Shown one piece after another: positions 53,098 through 61,652 of a stretch of DNA of 64,000 nt. Position numbers and translations under genes: made by a program. The stretch is from Wandonia haliotis (GTDB lineage Bacteria > Bacteroidota > Bacteroidia > Flavobacteriales_D > Crocinitomicaceae): positions 784,469-848,468 of the forward strand of contig NZ_BAAAFH010000011.1 in assembly GCF_039523435.1 (NCBI RefSeq), read 5' to 3'. Every line of letters starts with the position of its first letter. Positions within the stretch are counted from its first letter, which is position 1. A model generated the notes under the pieces. It ran no database searches. It saw nothing but the letters and a program-made list of their open reading frames with translations, and was not told the origin of the DNA.

Positions 53098-53846
53098 ATA
53101 AAATAAAAGCTGTAATTATTGAAGATGAAACACGTGCTCAGATTTATCTCAAAGGGATTATTGAACAAAACGAACCAGAGATAGAGTTGATTGCTATTTG
53201 TGATGATCTTCCTTCAGGTGTTCTCGCAATTCGAAAGTATAAACCAGAGCTTGTTTTTTTAGATATCGAAATGCCTAAATACAATGGCCTGGAGATTGGA
53301 AATTTCTTCAATGAAGAAGAAATGAATTTCGCTATTATTTTTACAACAGCCTATAATCAATATGCAATTAAAGCTTTTAAAACAGCGGCAATTGATTATT
53401 TACTAAAACCTATTGATCTTCAAGAATTAAAACAAGCTATTGAAAATTTTAAGAAGCGTAAATTTACAACGTTACATCAGTTAAACGAAGTCAGCTTAAA
53501 GCTTAGAAAAGATACTCGTATTGCCATTCCGGACGGAAATAGTTTAGTGATGATTGAGCCAAATGATATTGTTTATCTTAAAGCCGAAAACAGTTATACA
53601 ATGGTAGTTCTAGCTTCAGGGAAAAAGTATGTTACGAGTCGTTTTCTCAAAAACTTTGAAGAAAGTCTAATTGATTATCAACAATTTATTCGTTGTCATA
53701 AGTCATTTATTGTAAATACAGATTATATTGCCAGTTATAGTAAGTCTGATGGAGGATATTTGTTTTTGACAACAGAAGCTCAAATCCCGATTTCTCCCGA
53801 TAAGGTAGAAGCTTTGTTAGCCTTTTTCACTCGTGTAAATCGGTAA
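53094..53846 (+). CDS. LytTR-family response regulator
   Basis: The receiver domain (residues 1-120) has the acidic pair near IIEDE, the phospho-acceptor Asp57 in LVFLDIEMP and Lys in DYLLKPI. The LytTR DNA-binding domain (about 140-245) has NDIVYLKAENSYTMVV and FIRCHKSFIVN. This is the cognate regulator of the sensor with which it overlaps. It probably controls nearby surface genes, though no target sites are recognisable. Confidence 0.95.
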   Translation: MNKIKAVIIEDETRAQIYLKGIIEQNEPEIELIAICDDLPSGVLAIRKYKPELVFLDIEMPKYNGLEIGNFFNEEEMNFAIIFTTAYNQYAIKAFKTAAIDYLLKPIDLQELKQAIENFKKRKFTTLHQLNEVSLKLRKDTRIAIPDGNSLVMIEPNDIVYLKAENSYTMVVLASGKKYVTSRFLKNFEESLIDYQQFIRCHKSFIVNTDYIASYSKSDGGYLFLTTEAQIPISPDKVEALLAFFTRVNR

Positions 53847-53864
53847 GACAAACCTTTTTGCTCC

Positions 53865-55541
53865 TTAGTAGTCCATGCAGACAGGTACTTTGATATAACT
53901 ATCGTTGTGCCACTGAATTTGCAAAGGTTCACTTGCATCCTCAAGTGTTTCTTCGACAACTGGTTTGCCTGATCCGTAATTGATAATTTCAAACGGGTGT
54001 TTGTTGATATTGAGTAAAACAACCAAACGACTACCCTTATTGATCTTTTTACTTACAAATCGCGTATTGTCAAAAGGGATACTTTCTTTTTGATCGGGTT
54101 GCAATAACTGTCGATATCGATTGTCTTTGGCATAACTGGCTCTACCTACATAGCGGGTAAGAAAGAAATAGTTTCCATCCGGCATCAGCTCGTAGAAAGC
54201 CAGTGAAATATCTATATCTTTTTTATTAATCGTCGCAAACAAATTTCCGGTAAAAGTGCCAGTAATGGAGCAATCATTTTCAAAGGGAAGTGTTCGATAT
54301 ACCAATCCGTTACTTCTGTCAAGTGAATCAAATATCAGCTGTGGTGTAAAATAGTTGTTCAGATTTTCTCTGTCTTTAAAATCTATGACCTGTTTTTGAA
54401 ACGTGTCTTTACCCGGTTTTTGGTCGGTTAACTTACCTTCATCCAGATAAAACAGTAGCGTATCGGTATTGATCTGTTGTAAGGAAGCTACATGTTTCCA
54501 TTCATTAGTTCCCATGACCTGATAATTGATCTTATTTTTCAAAATCTCTGGTTTAGGCTTACCTTTCAAAATATAATCCAACCAATCGTACGCTAACTCC
54601 ATCATATTGATATTCGCCACACTATCAATAGCGTACCCCATTAGATTTTTGGCTGCTCGTCGCTGTCCACCCCAGTGATCGTAAGGTCCGATTACCAAAT
54701 AATGATTCGCTTTTTTGTTGTGATTATAATGTTCCCGGAAGTAGCGCAAAGCACCAATTTGCGAACCGTCGTAGTACCCCGTTGTCGTCAAAACCGGGAT
54801 TGTTAATGCAGCATACTCCTCCGGAGTAGGTACCATGGCTTGCCAATAAGCATCGTAATCCGGGTGTGATAACCATTTCTGAAAAACAGAGTTGGTATAT
54901 CCCGCCAGACTGTCCATATTTTTAAAAGCAACTCCCGATTCAAACCACTCAAAAGGCAAACTTCTCCTGATCGGGTCCTTTTTATAAATATTATCATGTG
55001 GCCAGTACAATCCTAAATTCATCTGCACATTATTTTCCATAGGAACATCGTACCCTGGCATAACGGCTACCTGCGGAACGATTGTTTTTAGAGCGGGATG
55101 TACTTTTTTTACCGTTGCCCATTGGGAATAACCGGTATAGCTGCCTCCATACATACCTACTCTTCCGTCGCACCAGGATTGTTTACTGATCCAGTCAATA
55201 ACATCATAAATATCTGTTCCTTCGTGTTCATAAGGAGCATAGTTATTCAGGTCTGTTTTAATTCCCCTCGCGTATACAACAACTCCGACATATTCACGGT
55301 CTGCTGATTTTTTCCCGAAGAAAGCATCTCCCTCTCCCTGATAATATGTCGTATAAAACAATATCACCGGTAACGGTGTGTGATTTTCCTTTTTTCGAAC
55401 AATAATTGCCGATAAATCTACTCCACTTCGCGTCGGAATTAACACATTCTCCTGGATATCATAGAGGGTATCAACAGATGGTATTTGCTGGGAAAACCCT
55501 GCCAAACTGTATAAGAAGGAAAGTATAAAAAGTAGTTTCAT
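53865..55541 (-). CDS. X-Pro dipeptidyl-peptidase/CocE-type S15 hydrolase, exported
   Basis: The ATG at 55541 gives a 558-residue protein with a signal peptide (AGFSQQ). The alpha/beta-hydrolase domain has the nucleophile in MYGGSYTGYSQW, an acidic residue in TTTGYYDGSQIG, and His in GPYDHWGG. The C-terminal beta-sandwich (about 380-555) is the X-Pro dipeptidyl-peptidase C-domain. Such enzymes cleave peptides after proline or hydrolyse esters. It is envelope or periplasmic, standing apart from its neighbours. Confidence 0.9.
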   Translation of the reverse strand: MKLLFILSFLYSLAGFSQQIPSVDTLYDIQENVLIPTRSGVDLSAIIVRKKENHTPLPVILFYTTYYQGEGDAFFGKKSADREYVGVVVYARGIKTDLNNYAPYEHEGTDIYDVIDWISKQSWCDGRVGMYGGSYTGYSQWATVKKVHPALKTIVPQVAVMPGYDVPMENNVQMNLGLYWPHDNIYKKDPIRRSLPFEWFESGVAFKNMDSLAGYTNSVFQKWLSHPDYDAYWQAMVPTPEEYAALTIPVLTTTGYYDGSQIGALRYFREHYNHNKKANHYLVIGPYDHWGGQRRAAKNLMGYAIDSVANINMMELAYDWLDYILKGKPKPEILKNKINYQVMGTNEWKHVASLQQINTDTLLFYLDEGKLTDQKPGKDTFQKQVIDFKDRENLNNYFTPQLIFDSLDRSNGLVYRTLPFENDCSITGTFTGNLFATINKKDIDISLAFYELMPDGNYFFLTRYVGRASYAKDNRYRQLLQPDQKESIPFDNTRFVSKKINKGSRLVVLLNINKHPFEIINYGSGKPVVEETLEDASEPLQIQWHNDSYIKVPVCMDY

Positions 55542-55604
55542 TGATTCTAAAATATTAAAAATGAATCCGGAAAACAAAACAATAAAAACAGATCTATCAA
55601 TCAG

Positions 55605-56033
55605 TTATACGGAATCGGAATAAATATCCTTTTCGTTTCGCTCCATTATTTTCCCAGGGTCTTCTACTCTCACAAATCCATATTTTTCGTACAAACCATG
55701 CGCATCTGCCGTAGCCAGTTTCCAACTTTTTACGTCCTGTAATTTCGGATACATCATGATATAATCCATCAGATTTTTGGAATACCCCTTTCCTCTTTCC
55801 TGTTCGATAATAAATACGTCCAGTAAGTAAGCAAAAATTGTAAAGTCAGTTACCACCCGTGCATAACCGATTTGTTCATCGTCCAGGTAAATACCAAAAT
55901 TCAGTGAGTTTGCTATGGACTTCCGGGTTTGCTCAATGGTTCGTCCTTTTCCCCAATAGGAATGAGAAATGAAATCATGGATCAACGCTATATTCAGCTT
56001 ATGAACATCTGTATGTATTGTCACTTTTTTCAT
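55605..56033 (-). CDS. GNAT-family N-acetyltransferase
   Basis: The 142-residue protein has the GNAT acetyl-CoA motif VFIIEQERGKGYSKNLMDYI and the C-terminal ADAHGLYEKYGFVRV. The substrate is unknown. It is the last clearly core-like gene before the A+T-rich accessory stretch. No operon partner is evident. Confidence 0.9.
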   Translation of the reverse strand: MKKVTIHTDVHKLNIALIHDFISHSYWGKGRTIEQTRKSIANSLNFGIYLDDEQIGYARVVTDFTIFAYLLDVFIIEQERGKGYSKNLMDYIMMYPKLQDVKSWKLATADAHGLYEKYGFVRVEDPGKIMERNEKDIYSDSV

Positions 56034-56132
56034 GTTGCGCTAATTTCTAATAATTAGTAAACGAACTTTTTCTCAACTAATTGGTGTCAAAATAAAAATT
56101 CTGGAAATAACAGTAAAGTCGTCTTACCGACA

Positions 56133-56585
56133 TTATTTTGTCTTTACCTGACTTAGCATAAACTCAAAATTAATCCTATCTGACTGAACGACCTCCTTAT
56201 GATTATATTTTTTTCGTCCCTTCTCATTGGCAACAATAATCCATTTTAGCTGATTATCCAGATACCAGACCTCCCATCCTAACTTGCTCCAGGTTCTAAC
56301 TGATAATTCAAGGAAATCTTCATTTATTTCCTCACTTTGCCCCAAATGAAGGTTCATCTGAACAACAATTGTATCCGGTCTTTCAAACCCTTTAATTCGT
56401 AAATCATAACAAGCAGCAAACTCATCTGAAAAGTACACCGTAGTCCCCTCCGTTATATCCTTGGCAAATTTTTCCTGAACATTTTTTTCTCGTATCCAAT
56501 TTTTAAATCTTTCACACCCCGATGGATGAATTTGATCCAGATTATTCTTTCCCAATAATTTCTCTATGTACTTTCTTAATTTCAT
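56133..56585 (-). CDS. Hypothetical soluble protein, array gene
   Basis: The ATG at 56585 yields 150 residues (MKLRKYIEKLLGKNN ...). It is mixed alpha/beta with a central SEEINEDFLELSVRTWSKLGWEVWYLDNQLKW segment in two parts and no signal or membrane helix. It starts 1-2 bases after the stop of the upstream membrane paralogue, suggesting coupling. A longer frame beginning at 56720 lies inside that gene. I do not recognise it. Last gene of the presumed set with the two membrane paralogues. Confidence 0.72.
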   Translation of the reverse strand: MKLRKYIEKLLGKNNLDQIHPSGCERFKNWIREKNVQEKFAKDITEGTTVYFSDEFAACYDLRIKGFERPDTIVVQMNLHLGQSEEINEDFLELSVRTWSKLGWEVWYLDNQLKWIIVANEKGRKKYNHKEVVQSDRINFEFMLSQVKTK

Positions 56586-56586
56586 A

Positions 56587-56967
56587 TCACCAGTAATTTG
56601 ATAATAAATGAAACGTATAGCTAGCAAAACCAACACAAAGAATAAACGAAACAATAAACCAATTTGTAATACGTATTCTATCTCCCTTCTTGCGTTTCCA
56701 TTCTTTCTTCCATTCCTCAAAAACTTTAACCCACTTAAAATTGATTATCAGGATAACGATAAATAGTATAGGTACAGTTATAGGTATCCAAAAATATTCT
56801 TGTCCTAAATTCAGAAATACAATTAATGAATTAGTAATTCCTGACAAAATTGCAGTTTGTTTCATCGCAATTGCAAAAAAAGCCATTCCGGCTTCACTTT
56901 CATCGTTAAAAAAGTGCTTATAAACTATGCAGAAATCGAAAAAGTATCGTTTATAAAAAGAAAACAT
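56587..56967 (-). CDS. Hypothetical membrane protein, paralogue B of a tandem pair
   Basis: This 126-residue protein begins FYKRYFFDFCIVY and has helices at about 39-53, 60-77 and 100-121, with INFKWVKVFEEWK between. The neighbour on its right has the same blocks, so they are tandem duplicates. Its ATG overlaps the stop of that gene by one base (TGATG), so it is translationally coupled. Family not recognised; a paired immunity or pore protein is possible but unproven. Confidence 0.75.
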   Translation of the reverse strand: MFSFYKRYFFDFCIVYKHFFNDESEAGMAFFAIAMKQTAILSGITNSLIVFLNLGQEYFWIPITVPILFIVILIINFKWVKVFEEWKKEWKRKKGDRIRITNWFIVSFILCVGFASYTFHLLSNYW

Positions 56968-57362
56968 CAGGTTCTATTTTGGTGATTAACATACAAAAGC
57001 ATAAAAGACAAAATGATGAATAGTATATTGAAAATCACACTAATTAGGTATAAATTATTCCATTTAATGATTTGTTTCTTGACAGGAGGTAACTCTCCTT
57101 TCCATTTTTTAAACTCTTTCACCCACTTATAGTTAATCAAATGGGATAAGATCATACTACTTGCCAAAATCACCATCATTACTTTAGTATTATCATTTCC
57201 ATAGATGGCTTTATGTAGAACAACTATACTCCAAATAAAAACAGCCTGAACTCTTGAAATCGTTATGTAAGCGGCATTTACTTCGTCTTTATCTTTTCGC
57301 AGCTTACTATAAACGTAGCAAAAATCAAAAAAATAACGTTTGTATATTTTTCTTATTACCAT
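56967..57362 (-). CDS. Hypothetical membrane protein, paralogue A of a tandem pair
   Basis: A protein of 131 residues with helices at about 33-53, 60-80 and 103-123. Blocks YKRYFFDFCYVY and INYKWVKEFKKWK match those of the following gene. No family recognised. It is the first gene of a three-gene set with the paralogue and the soluble protein, all in the minus direction and without gaps. Confidence 0.75.
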   Translation of the reverse strand: MVIRKIYKRYFFDFCYVYSKLRKDKDEVNAAYITISRVQAVFIWSIVVLHKAIYGNDNTKVMMVILASSMILSHLINYKWVKEFKKWKGELPPVKKQIIKWNNLYLISVIFNILFIILSFMLLYVNHQNRT

Positions 57363-57394
57363 CTAGTCACTATCCCCATAAAACAAATTCACCA

Positions 57395-57583
57395 CTACCA
57401 TGTCGCCCCTAGTATGGCTAACAATATTCCAAATACAACAAAAATAAAAAGTCCAAATAAGGTTCTTTTAAAGAAAATTTTCTTTCCTTTTCCATCCTCT
57501 CTTTTTTGAGCGGAAATAAACGCTAAAATAATATTTACCAGATAAAAAATAAAGGCGATAATCAACAGTATACTTGACAACAT
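57395..57583 (-). CDS. Hypothetical small membrane protein
   Basis: A 62-residue protein made of two hydrophobic helices (residues 2-23 and 43-61) joined by a basic loop (AQKREDGKGKKIFFKR). Unknown. About 30 bases upstream of the paralogue pair, so it may belong to the same transcript. Confidence 0.6.
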   Translation of the reverse strand: MLSSILLIIAFIFYLVNIILAFISAQKREDGKGKKIFFKRTLFGLFIFVVFGILLAILGATW

Positions 57584-57630
57584 AATAAGTTTAACTTTCT
57601 TCTACTAGTTATTCTAATTAATTATTATTG

Positions 57631-58071
57631 CTAATAACTGCTTCTACTATCTGAAAATAAATAAGCCTTTCCGATAGTAGAGTTTTGTGTCTTTACTACT
57701 AAACTATTATTCTTAGAAAACTTTAGTTTCAATAATTGTTCTTCAGTTAAAATCTTAAGTGTATCTACAATGTGCCCATTATTATCATTTTCCATCACTC
57801 CCAATAAAATATAATACTCGGAAAGAGTTTCGTCAATGGCATTCTTAGCTCGTGATTTCACAACTATATAATCATCTTCATTAATTTTCCAGTCTTCTAT
57901 GACTAACGAAGGATACATTTTTCCTAAATCTTGAGGTACTACTTTGAACACATCAGGCTCACCCAAATTAAATTCTATTAAATGAGTTTTAATACATCCA
58001 GAGTAATTAGCACCAGATAAGCCAAAAAGGGAAAAAATTATACCAATAATTAACACTATCTTATTTCTCAT
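57631..58071 (-). CDS. Hypothetical exported protein
   Basis: A 146-residue product with a signal peptide (MRNKIVLIIGIIFSLFGLSG), cleaved perhaps before ANYSGC; the Cys at about 26 lacks a good lipobox. The mature part is mixed helix/strand with DWKINEDDYIVVKS and ILTEEQLLKLKFS. Not recognised. An isolated gene in the array. Confidence 0.68.
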   Translation of the reverse strand: MRNKIVLIIGIIFSLFGLSGANYSGCIKTHLIEFNLGEPDVFKVVPQDLGKMYPSLVIEDWKINEDDYIVVKSRAKNAIDETLSEYYILLGVMENDNNGHIVDTLKILTEEQLLKLKFSKNNSLVVKTQNSTIGKAYLFSDSRSSY

Positions 58072-58121
58072 CTAACTTTTTTACAACTTAAATTATTCTT
58101 TTTAATTCAGTAAATACAATC

Positions 58122-58622
58122 TCAACCCTCCAGTATCTTTTTTGATTTCGCTCTGTTTTCAGGAGTGGGATTATCATTTAACGTAATTCTATTCAATGTT
58201 TTATCGGGTAAATAATACTCAATATCCATAGTACTGTTTATTCTGAAAATTAAATATTCAGGGTCGTATAGGGATGTTTTAATTTCGTAAGGAATTTTTT
58301 GAAAGTTCAAATACAGAAACAATTTTTGAAGTTCCAACTGTTTATCAAACGAAATTTCACCATAATACTCATCTATTTTGTACCCCCTGTATTGAACTTC
58401 GTCTTCACCAAATAAGATTTCAATGTAAAATATCTTATGATCATCACTATAAAAAGTAATACTGATGTTTTCCCAATATAGAGTATAGAAATCTTTACTA
58501 TCTTTTGTCTTTTGACTGTATTGACCTAATTTAGATATAGCCTTGTCAGAGGTATCTTCATTAATCCATAAGTCTAAAAAGGTTCCCCGACTAAGTAGGT
58601 CATAAATATCAAATTTATACAT
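58122..58622 (-). CDS. Hypothetical soluble protein (possibly immunity-type)
   Basis: The 166-residue protein begins MYKFDIYDLLSRGTFLDLWI with a helix followed by a SKLGQYSQKT segment and several strands (DFYTLYWENISITFYSDD, KIFYIEILF). The arrangement of a domain with LG near residue 33 and alternating strands is seen in small proteins next to polymorphic toxins, but I cannot name a family. No membrane helix. Confidence 0.65.
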   Translation of the reverse strand: MYKFDIYDLLSRGTFLDLWINEDTSDKAISKLGQYSQKTKDSKDFYTLYWENISITFYSDDHKIFYIEILFGEDEVQYRGYKIDEYYGEISFDKQLELQKLFLYLNFQKIPYEIKTSLYDPEYLIFRINSTMDIEYYLPDKTLNRITLNDNPTPENRAKSKKILEG

Positions 58623-58745
58623 AAGGCTTATTGTATTACATTATATCGCAAACAAGTAAGGACAATATTACTATTAATTTACTAATTAGGGTTATCCGAA
58701 CAACTCACTTGTATCACTTGTCCTGTCTAACTTTGTAAACATGAC

Positions 58746-59417
58746 CTATTCTTTTAGCAATAAAGCGTCAAACCAAATACTATCCTTAAAACTCACCCAT
58801 AGAATTGAAGTATCTACAAAATCGTAAGTATTGTCTAAAGAAACTTGTTCAATAATTGAATCCAAATGTATTACGTAATTGTTTTGACTGAAAACAGGAT
58901 AAGTGTCACCTCTGGAATTTGTGAATCTTGACACTTTTGGAAGAGTGTCACCATTTAAAATTAAAACAGGAAATACTGAACAGTAATCTCTTATAAACCC
59001 TAAACCCTTCGTCTCTTGATCACTGGCAAACAAAAAATCACCTTCGTCCAAAGCTTTCAGTAAAAAAAGAATGTGGGCATTATTATCTAAAAGTGGTTTT
59101 ACAGTATTGATACTCATAAAATCCCAACCATAGATCAATGATTTTGCTTTCTTTTTTGAATAAAAAACATGTAGTAAATATTCTCTGACCGTTTGCTTTG
59201 AAATTAACATTTCATCCCAATAATAATTCAATGAATCATACCAATCCTGACGATTTATACTCGATGATTCTTGTTCCAACTTTTGATTATACCTATAAAA
59301 TTGATGTATCAAATTCTGTGCACATTCAATTTCACAATTCTTATTCCGTATAGAATCAATTTTACTTTCGGATTCACAAGCCCAAATCAATACCATTAAC
59401 AAAATCAGGTATATCAT
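58746..59417 (-). CDS. Hypothetical lipoprotein
   Basis: Starting at the ATG at 59417, preceded directly by GGGAGG, the 223-residue protein has an SPII signal (MVLIWACESES). The mature domain is helical at first (NLIHQFYRYNQKLEQESS) then mixed, with GDFLFASDQETKGLG. Unknown. The unusual strong Shine-Dalgarno-like sequence is noted because most genes here lack one. Confidence 0.7.
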   Translation of the reverse strand: MIYLILLMVLIWACESESKIDSIRNKNCEIECAQNLIHQFYRYNQKLEQESSSINRQDWYDSLNYYWDEMLISKQTVREYLLHVFYSKKKAKSLIYGWDFMSINTVKPLLDNNAHILFLLKALDEGDFLFASDQETKGLGFIRDYCSVFPVLILNGDTLPKVSRFTNSRGDTYPVFSQNNYVIHLDSIIEQVSLDNTYDFVDTSILWVSFKDSIWFDALLLKE

Positions 59418-59554
59418 CCTCCCTCTTTTGTTCCTTCTTCCTTCCTGCGCTATATAGTTATTGATCTGCAATTGTTGTATTGTTAGGTAAATTCATTCCC
59501 TATATTTTGTCCCCATTTCCTTATTTTTATCTTTTTTTAGATAGAAAACTCCCC

Positions 59555-60118
59555 CTACTCAACAGAGACAATTTTTCCGTTAAAAATATCGTCTGAATAT
59601 TCAAAAATAGTCCTGATTTTACCTTTTCTATTGAAAATAGTTTCTCTCCCGTTCCGTTTTCCACCAACAAATATACTTCTACGCATCATTTTGCCATTGC
59701 TGTGAAAGATCGAATTTATTCCAATCCATTCTTTATTCATAAAACCTCTCGTTTCAATAAGTCGATTCCTTTCGTCAAAGTAAATCAACGAAATGACTTC
59801 ATCATTGTAATAAGTATACACCCTTCGTACATTGAAATCTGAATCATATATATACCCTAAGCCATTTCTATTCCCTTCAAAAAAAAATGCTTCATAACGG
59901 AGAATTTCATTTTCATCAAAAACTCTATAAATCCCATTTAACGTATCATTTTTAAACTCACATTGAACGAATACATTTCGCAATTCAGTGATAGAATCAT
60001 ACTGAATGTTAACTATCCATATACCTTGTTTCCTTCCTAAGGAATCTATCGAGTTTTGGGAAATTGCACCAGATACATGCATTATAAAAAATACTATTAA
60101 GATACTACGGTATATCAT
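59555..60118 (-). CDS. YwqK/MORN-repeat exported protein
   Basis: A signal peptide (SGAISQ) leads to four to five MORN-like repeats: FKNDTLNGIYRVFDEN, FFEGNRNGLGYIYD, FDERNRLIETRG, NSIFHSNGKMMRRS and VGGKRNGRETIFNRKG. YwqK-type proteins are annotated as antitoxins next to toxin genes, though the activity is poorly tested. At 187 residues it is of the usual size. It suits an immunity-type array. Confidence 0.8.
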   Translation of the reverse strand: MIYRSILIVFFIMHVSGAISQNSIDSLGRKQGIWIVNIQYDSITELRNVFVQCEFKNDTLNGIYRVFDENEILRYEAFFFEGNRNGLGYIYDSDFNVRRVYTYYNDEVISLIYFDERNRLIETRGFMNKEWIGINSIFHSNGKMMRRSIFVGGKRNGRETIFNRKGKIRTIFEYSDDIFNGKIVSVE

Positions 60119-60198
60119 TGTTACTCTTTTTATATACTAATTGTCCAACGGTTACAAAACTATCTTCTTAAGACCAATTTTGAAATATAAGAACCAAA

Positions 60199-61035
60199 TT
60201 ATCTTACTCGTGTAGTAATACTTACAAGTATTTCTTTTCCACCTATTTTTTTTGATTTAAAGTGTTTTTTACTAACCCAATAAGGCTTATCAGATGCTAG
60301 CATATAACTATATTCAAATCGTTCTGATTTTAATAATTGCATTTCGGAGTCAAATTCAGTCTTGTAAATAATGTTTCCATTTTTATCGCTTACATATTCT
60401 GTAACACCTACCAGTTTAGAATTTAAGAAATGATTTGTTGAAGTTTTTTGTTTTCTACCTGAAAATAGTGTTTCATCAAGTTTTTTTTCATCAACATAGG
60501 TTGTATAAAGAGAACCTTTTGCGTGAGTCTCAATATAAAGCCTAGTGGAATCGGTATTCCACCATTTTTTTATTGTTTCTTGATACAAATCTCTGTATTC
60601 TCCAATCGTATAATCTCTTATCTTGGTTATCAAAGTATCTCCATCCACATAAAAGCATTGAACCTCAATTGTATCTTTATTTTTTTGCTCAATTAGAAAA
60701 GTTTTACATAATTCATTATTTGAATTATAGACATGATTAAGGATTGTTTTTTCAGAAATAATCTGACTTATTTTTCCATTATCATTATAAACGAACTGTT
60801 CTTTGCTTAGCCCAGAATAAACATGGTTTGTAATACAAGAATCTATTTCGTTCGCATCATTAAAATATTTTGTTTTACCACTTTGAAAACTTACTCCTTT
60901 GTCAGAACTTGGGCTATTTGATAATATGTCATTCGAGACAAATTTAAATTCATACTCCACAAAAGTTGAATCTTGTGCAATCACTTGTTTAAAAAAAACA
61001 GGTAAACAAATCAATATCAGTACTAGTAACCTCAT
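60199..61035 (-). CDS. Hypothetical exported protein with YD-like motifs
   Basis: A signal peptide (FKQVIAQ) is followed by a 255-residue beta-rich mature part. Its short repeats resemble YD/YwqK units (FVYNDNGKISQII, EYVSDKNGNIIYKTEFD, FYVDGDTLITKI). Unknown family. It begins 16 bases after a coding-like remnant with no start codon. Probably secreted or periplasmic. Confidence 0.72.
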   Translation of the reverse strand: MRLLVLILICLPVFFKQVIAQDSTFVEYEFKFVSNDILSNSPSSDKGVSFQSGKTKYFNDANEIDSCITNHVYSGLSKEQFVYNDNGKISQIISEKTILNHVYNSNNELCKTFLIEQKNKDTIEVQCFYVDGDTLITKIRDYTIGEYRDLYQETIKKWWNTDSTRLYIETHAKGSLYTTYVDEKKLDETLFSGRKQKTSTNHFLNSKLVGVTEYVSDKNGNIIYKTEFDSEMQLLKSERFEYSYMLASDKPYWVSKKHFKSKKIGGKEILVSITTRVR

Positions 61036-61050
61036 TTTAATTTCACTTTT

Positions 61051-61164
61051 TTACTCCGTAGCACTTTTTATTGTTTCTGAAAATCTACTTAGAATACCTT
61101 GTACACTTAAAACAATAGTTGCTTTATGTATTTCTATTACTGCACCTTTCAAAGGATTAAAATC
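61051..61164 (-). pseudogene. Coding-like remnant without a start codon
   Basis: A 37-codon open stretch (DFNPLKGAVIEIHKATIV, then LSVQGILSRFSETIKSATE) follows a TAG with no ATG. Codon use is coding-like, with A/T third positions and G at first positions. It ends 16 bases before the next gene. It may be the tail of a broken gene; frames on both sides are interrupted. Confidence 0.45.
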
Positions 61165-61201
61165 CTAAATTAAAAAACTATAGATAATCTGTCCCCCATC
61201 T

Positions 61202-61284
61202 CTATCGATCTTTATTTAACTTAAGTTCAGTATTTACAAGTTCGACTTTTTCATAATTATTCAGTTTAAATTTAATATTTTTAA
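61202..61284 (-). pseudogene. Out-of-frame 3' extension of the lipoprotein gene
   Basis: Read one frame off, the sequence gives KNIKFKLNNYEKVELV and then NTELKLNKDR before a TAG at 61204-61202. This looks like the ancestral C-terminus of the preceding gene, giving about 146 residues once restored. Confidence 0.5.
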
Positions 61285-61641
61285 ACTGTCTGAAAAACGG
61301 GGAAGTTTACCATTACATTTCATTTTCACACGGTATTTATACAATTCAGAGTTCTGGTTTATTTTTGATAAAAAGAAAATATCCCCAGAAGTAATAATAT
61401 TCTCATTAAATAGTGGAGGTTGATATTTATATTTTAGTGTATCAATTATTTCTTCTCCATTGAAATTTAAATACATTACGGCTATCAGGTCATTTAATAA
61501 CCTTATCCCTTCACGATCAATAAAACTATAATACCCTAATCTTAGTTTATCAGGTTCTTGTTCAAACTGAATACAACTAAATAATCCAAAAAATAGAATT
61601 ATAAAACCAATCAAGTGATAGCTGTATGTAAATCGCACCAT
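61261..61641 (-). CDS. Hypothetical lipoprotein, probably frame-shifted at its end
   Basis: The ATG at 61641 gives 126 residues with a signal segment and Cys (IILFFGLFSC) like a lipoprotein. The mature part is small. The last seven residues (KILNLN) end in TGA; one extra A in the five-A run (about 61279-61283 on the plus strand as T run) would instead continue as SLKNIKFKLNNYEKVELV and further to a stop at 61202. A start at the upstream TTG is less likely. Function unknown. Confidence 0.6.
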   Translation of the reverse strand: MVRFTYSYHLIGFIILFFGLFSCIQFEQEPDKLRLGYYSFIDREGIRLLNDLIAVMYLNFNGEEIIDTLKYKYQPPLFNENIITSGDIFFLSKINQNSELYKYRVKMKCNGKLPRFSDSLKILNLN

Positions 61642-61652
61642 GTCTAACAACC

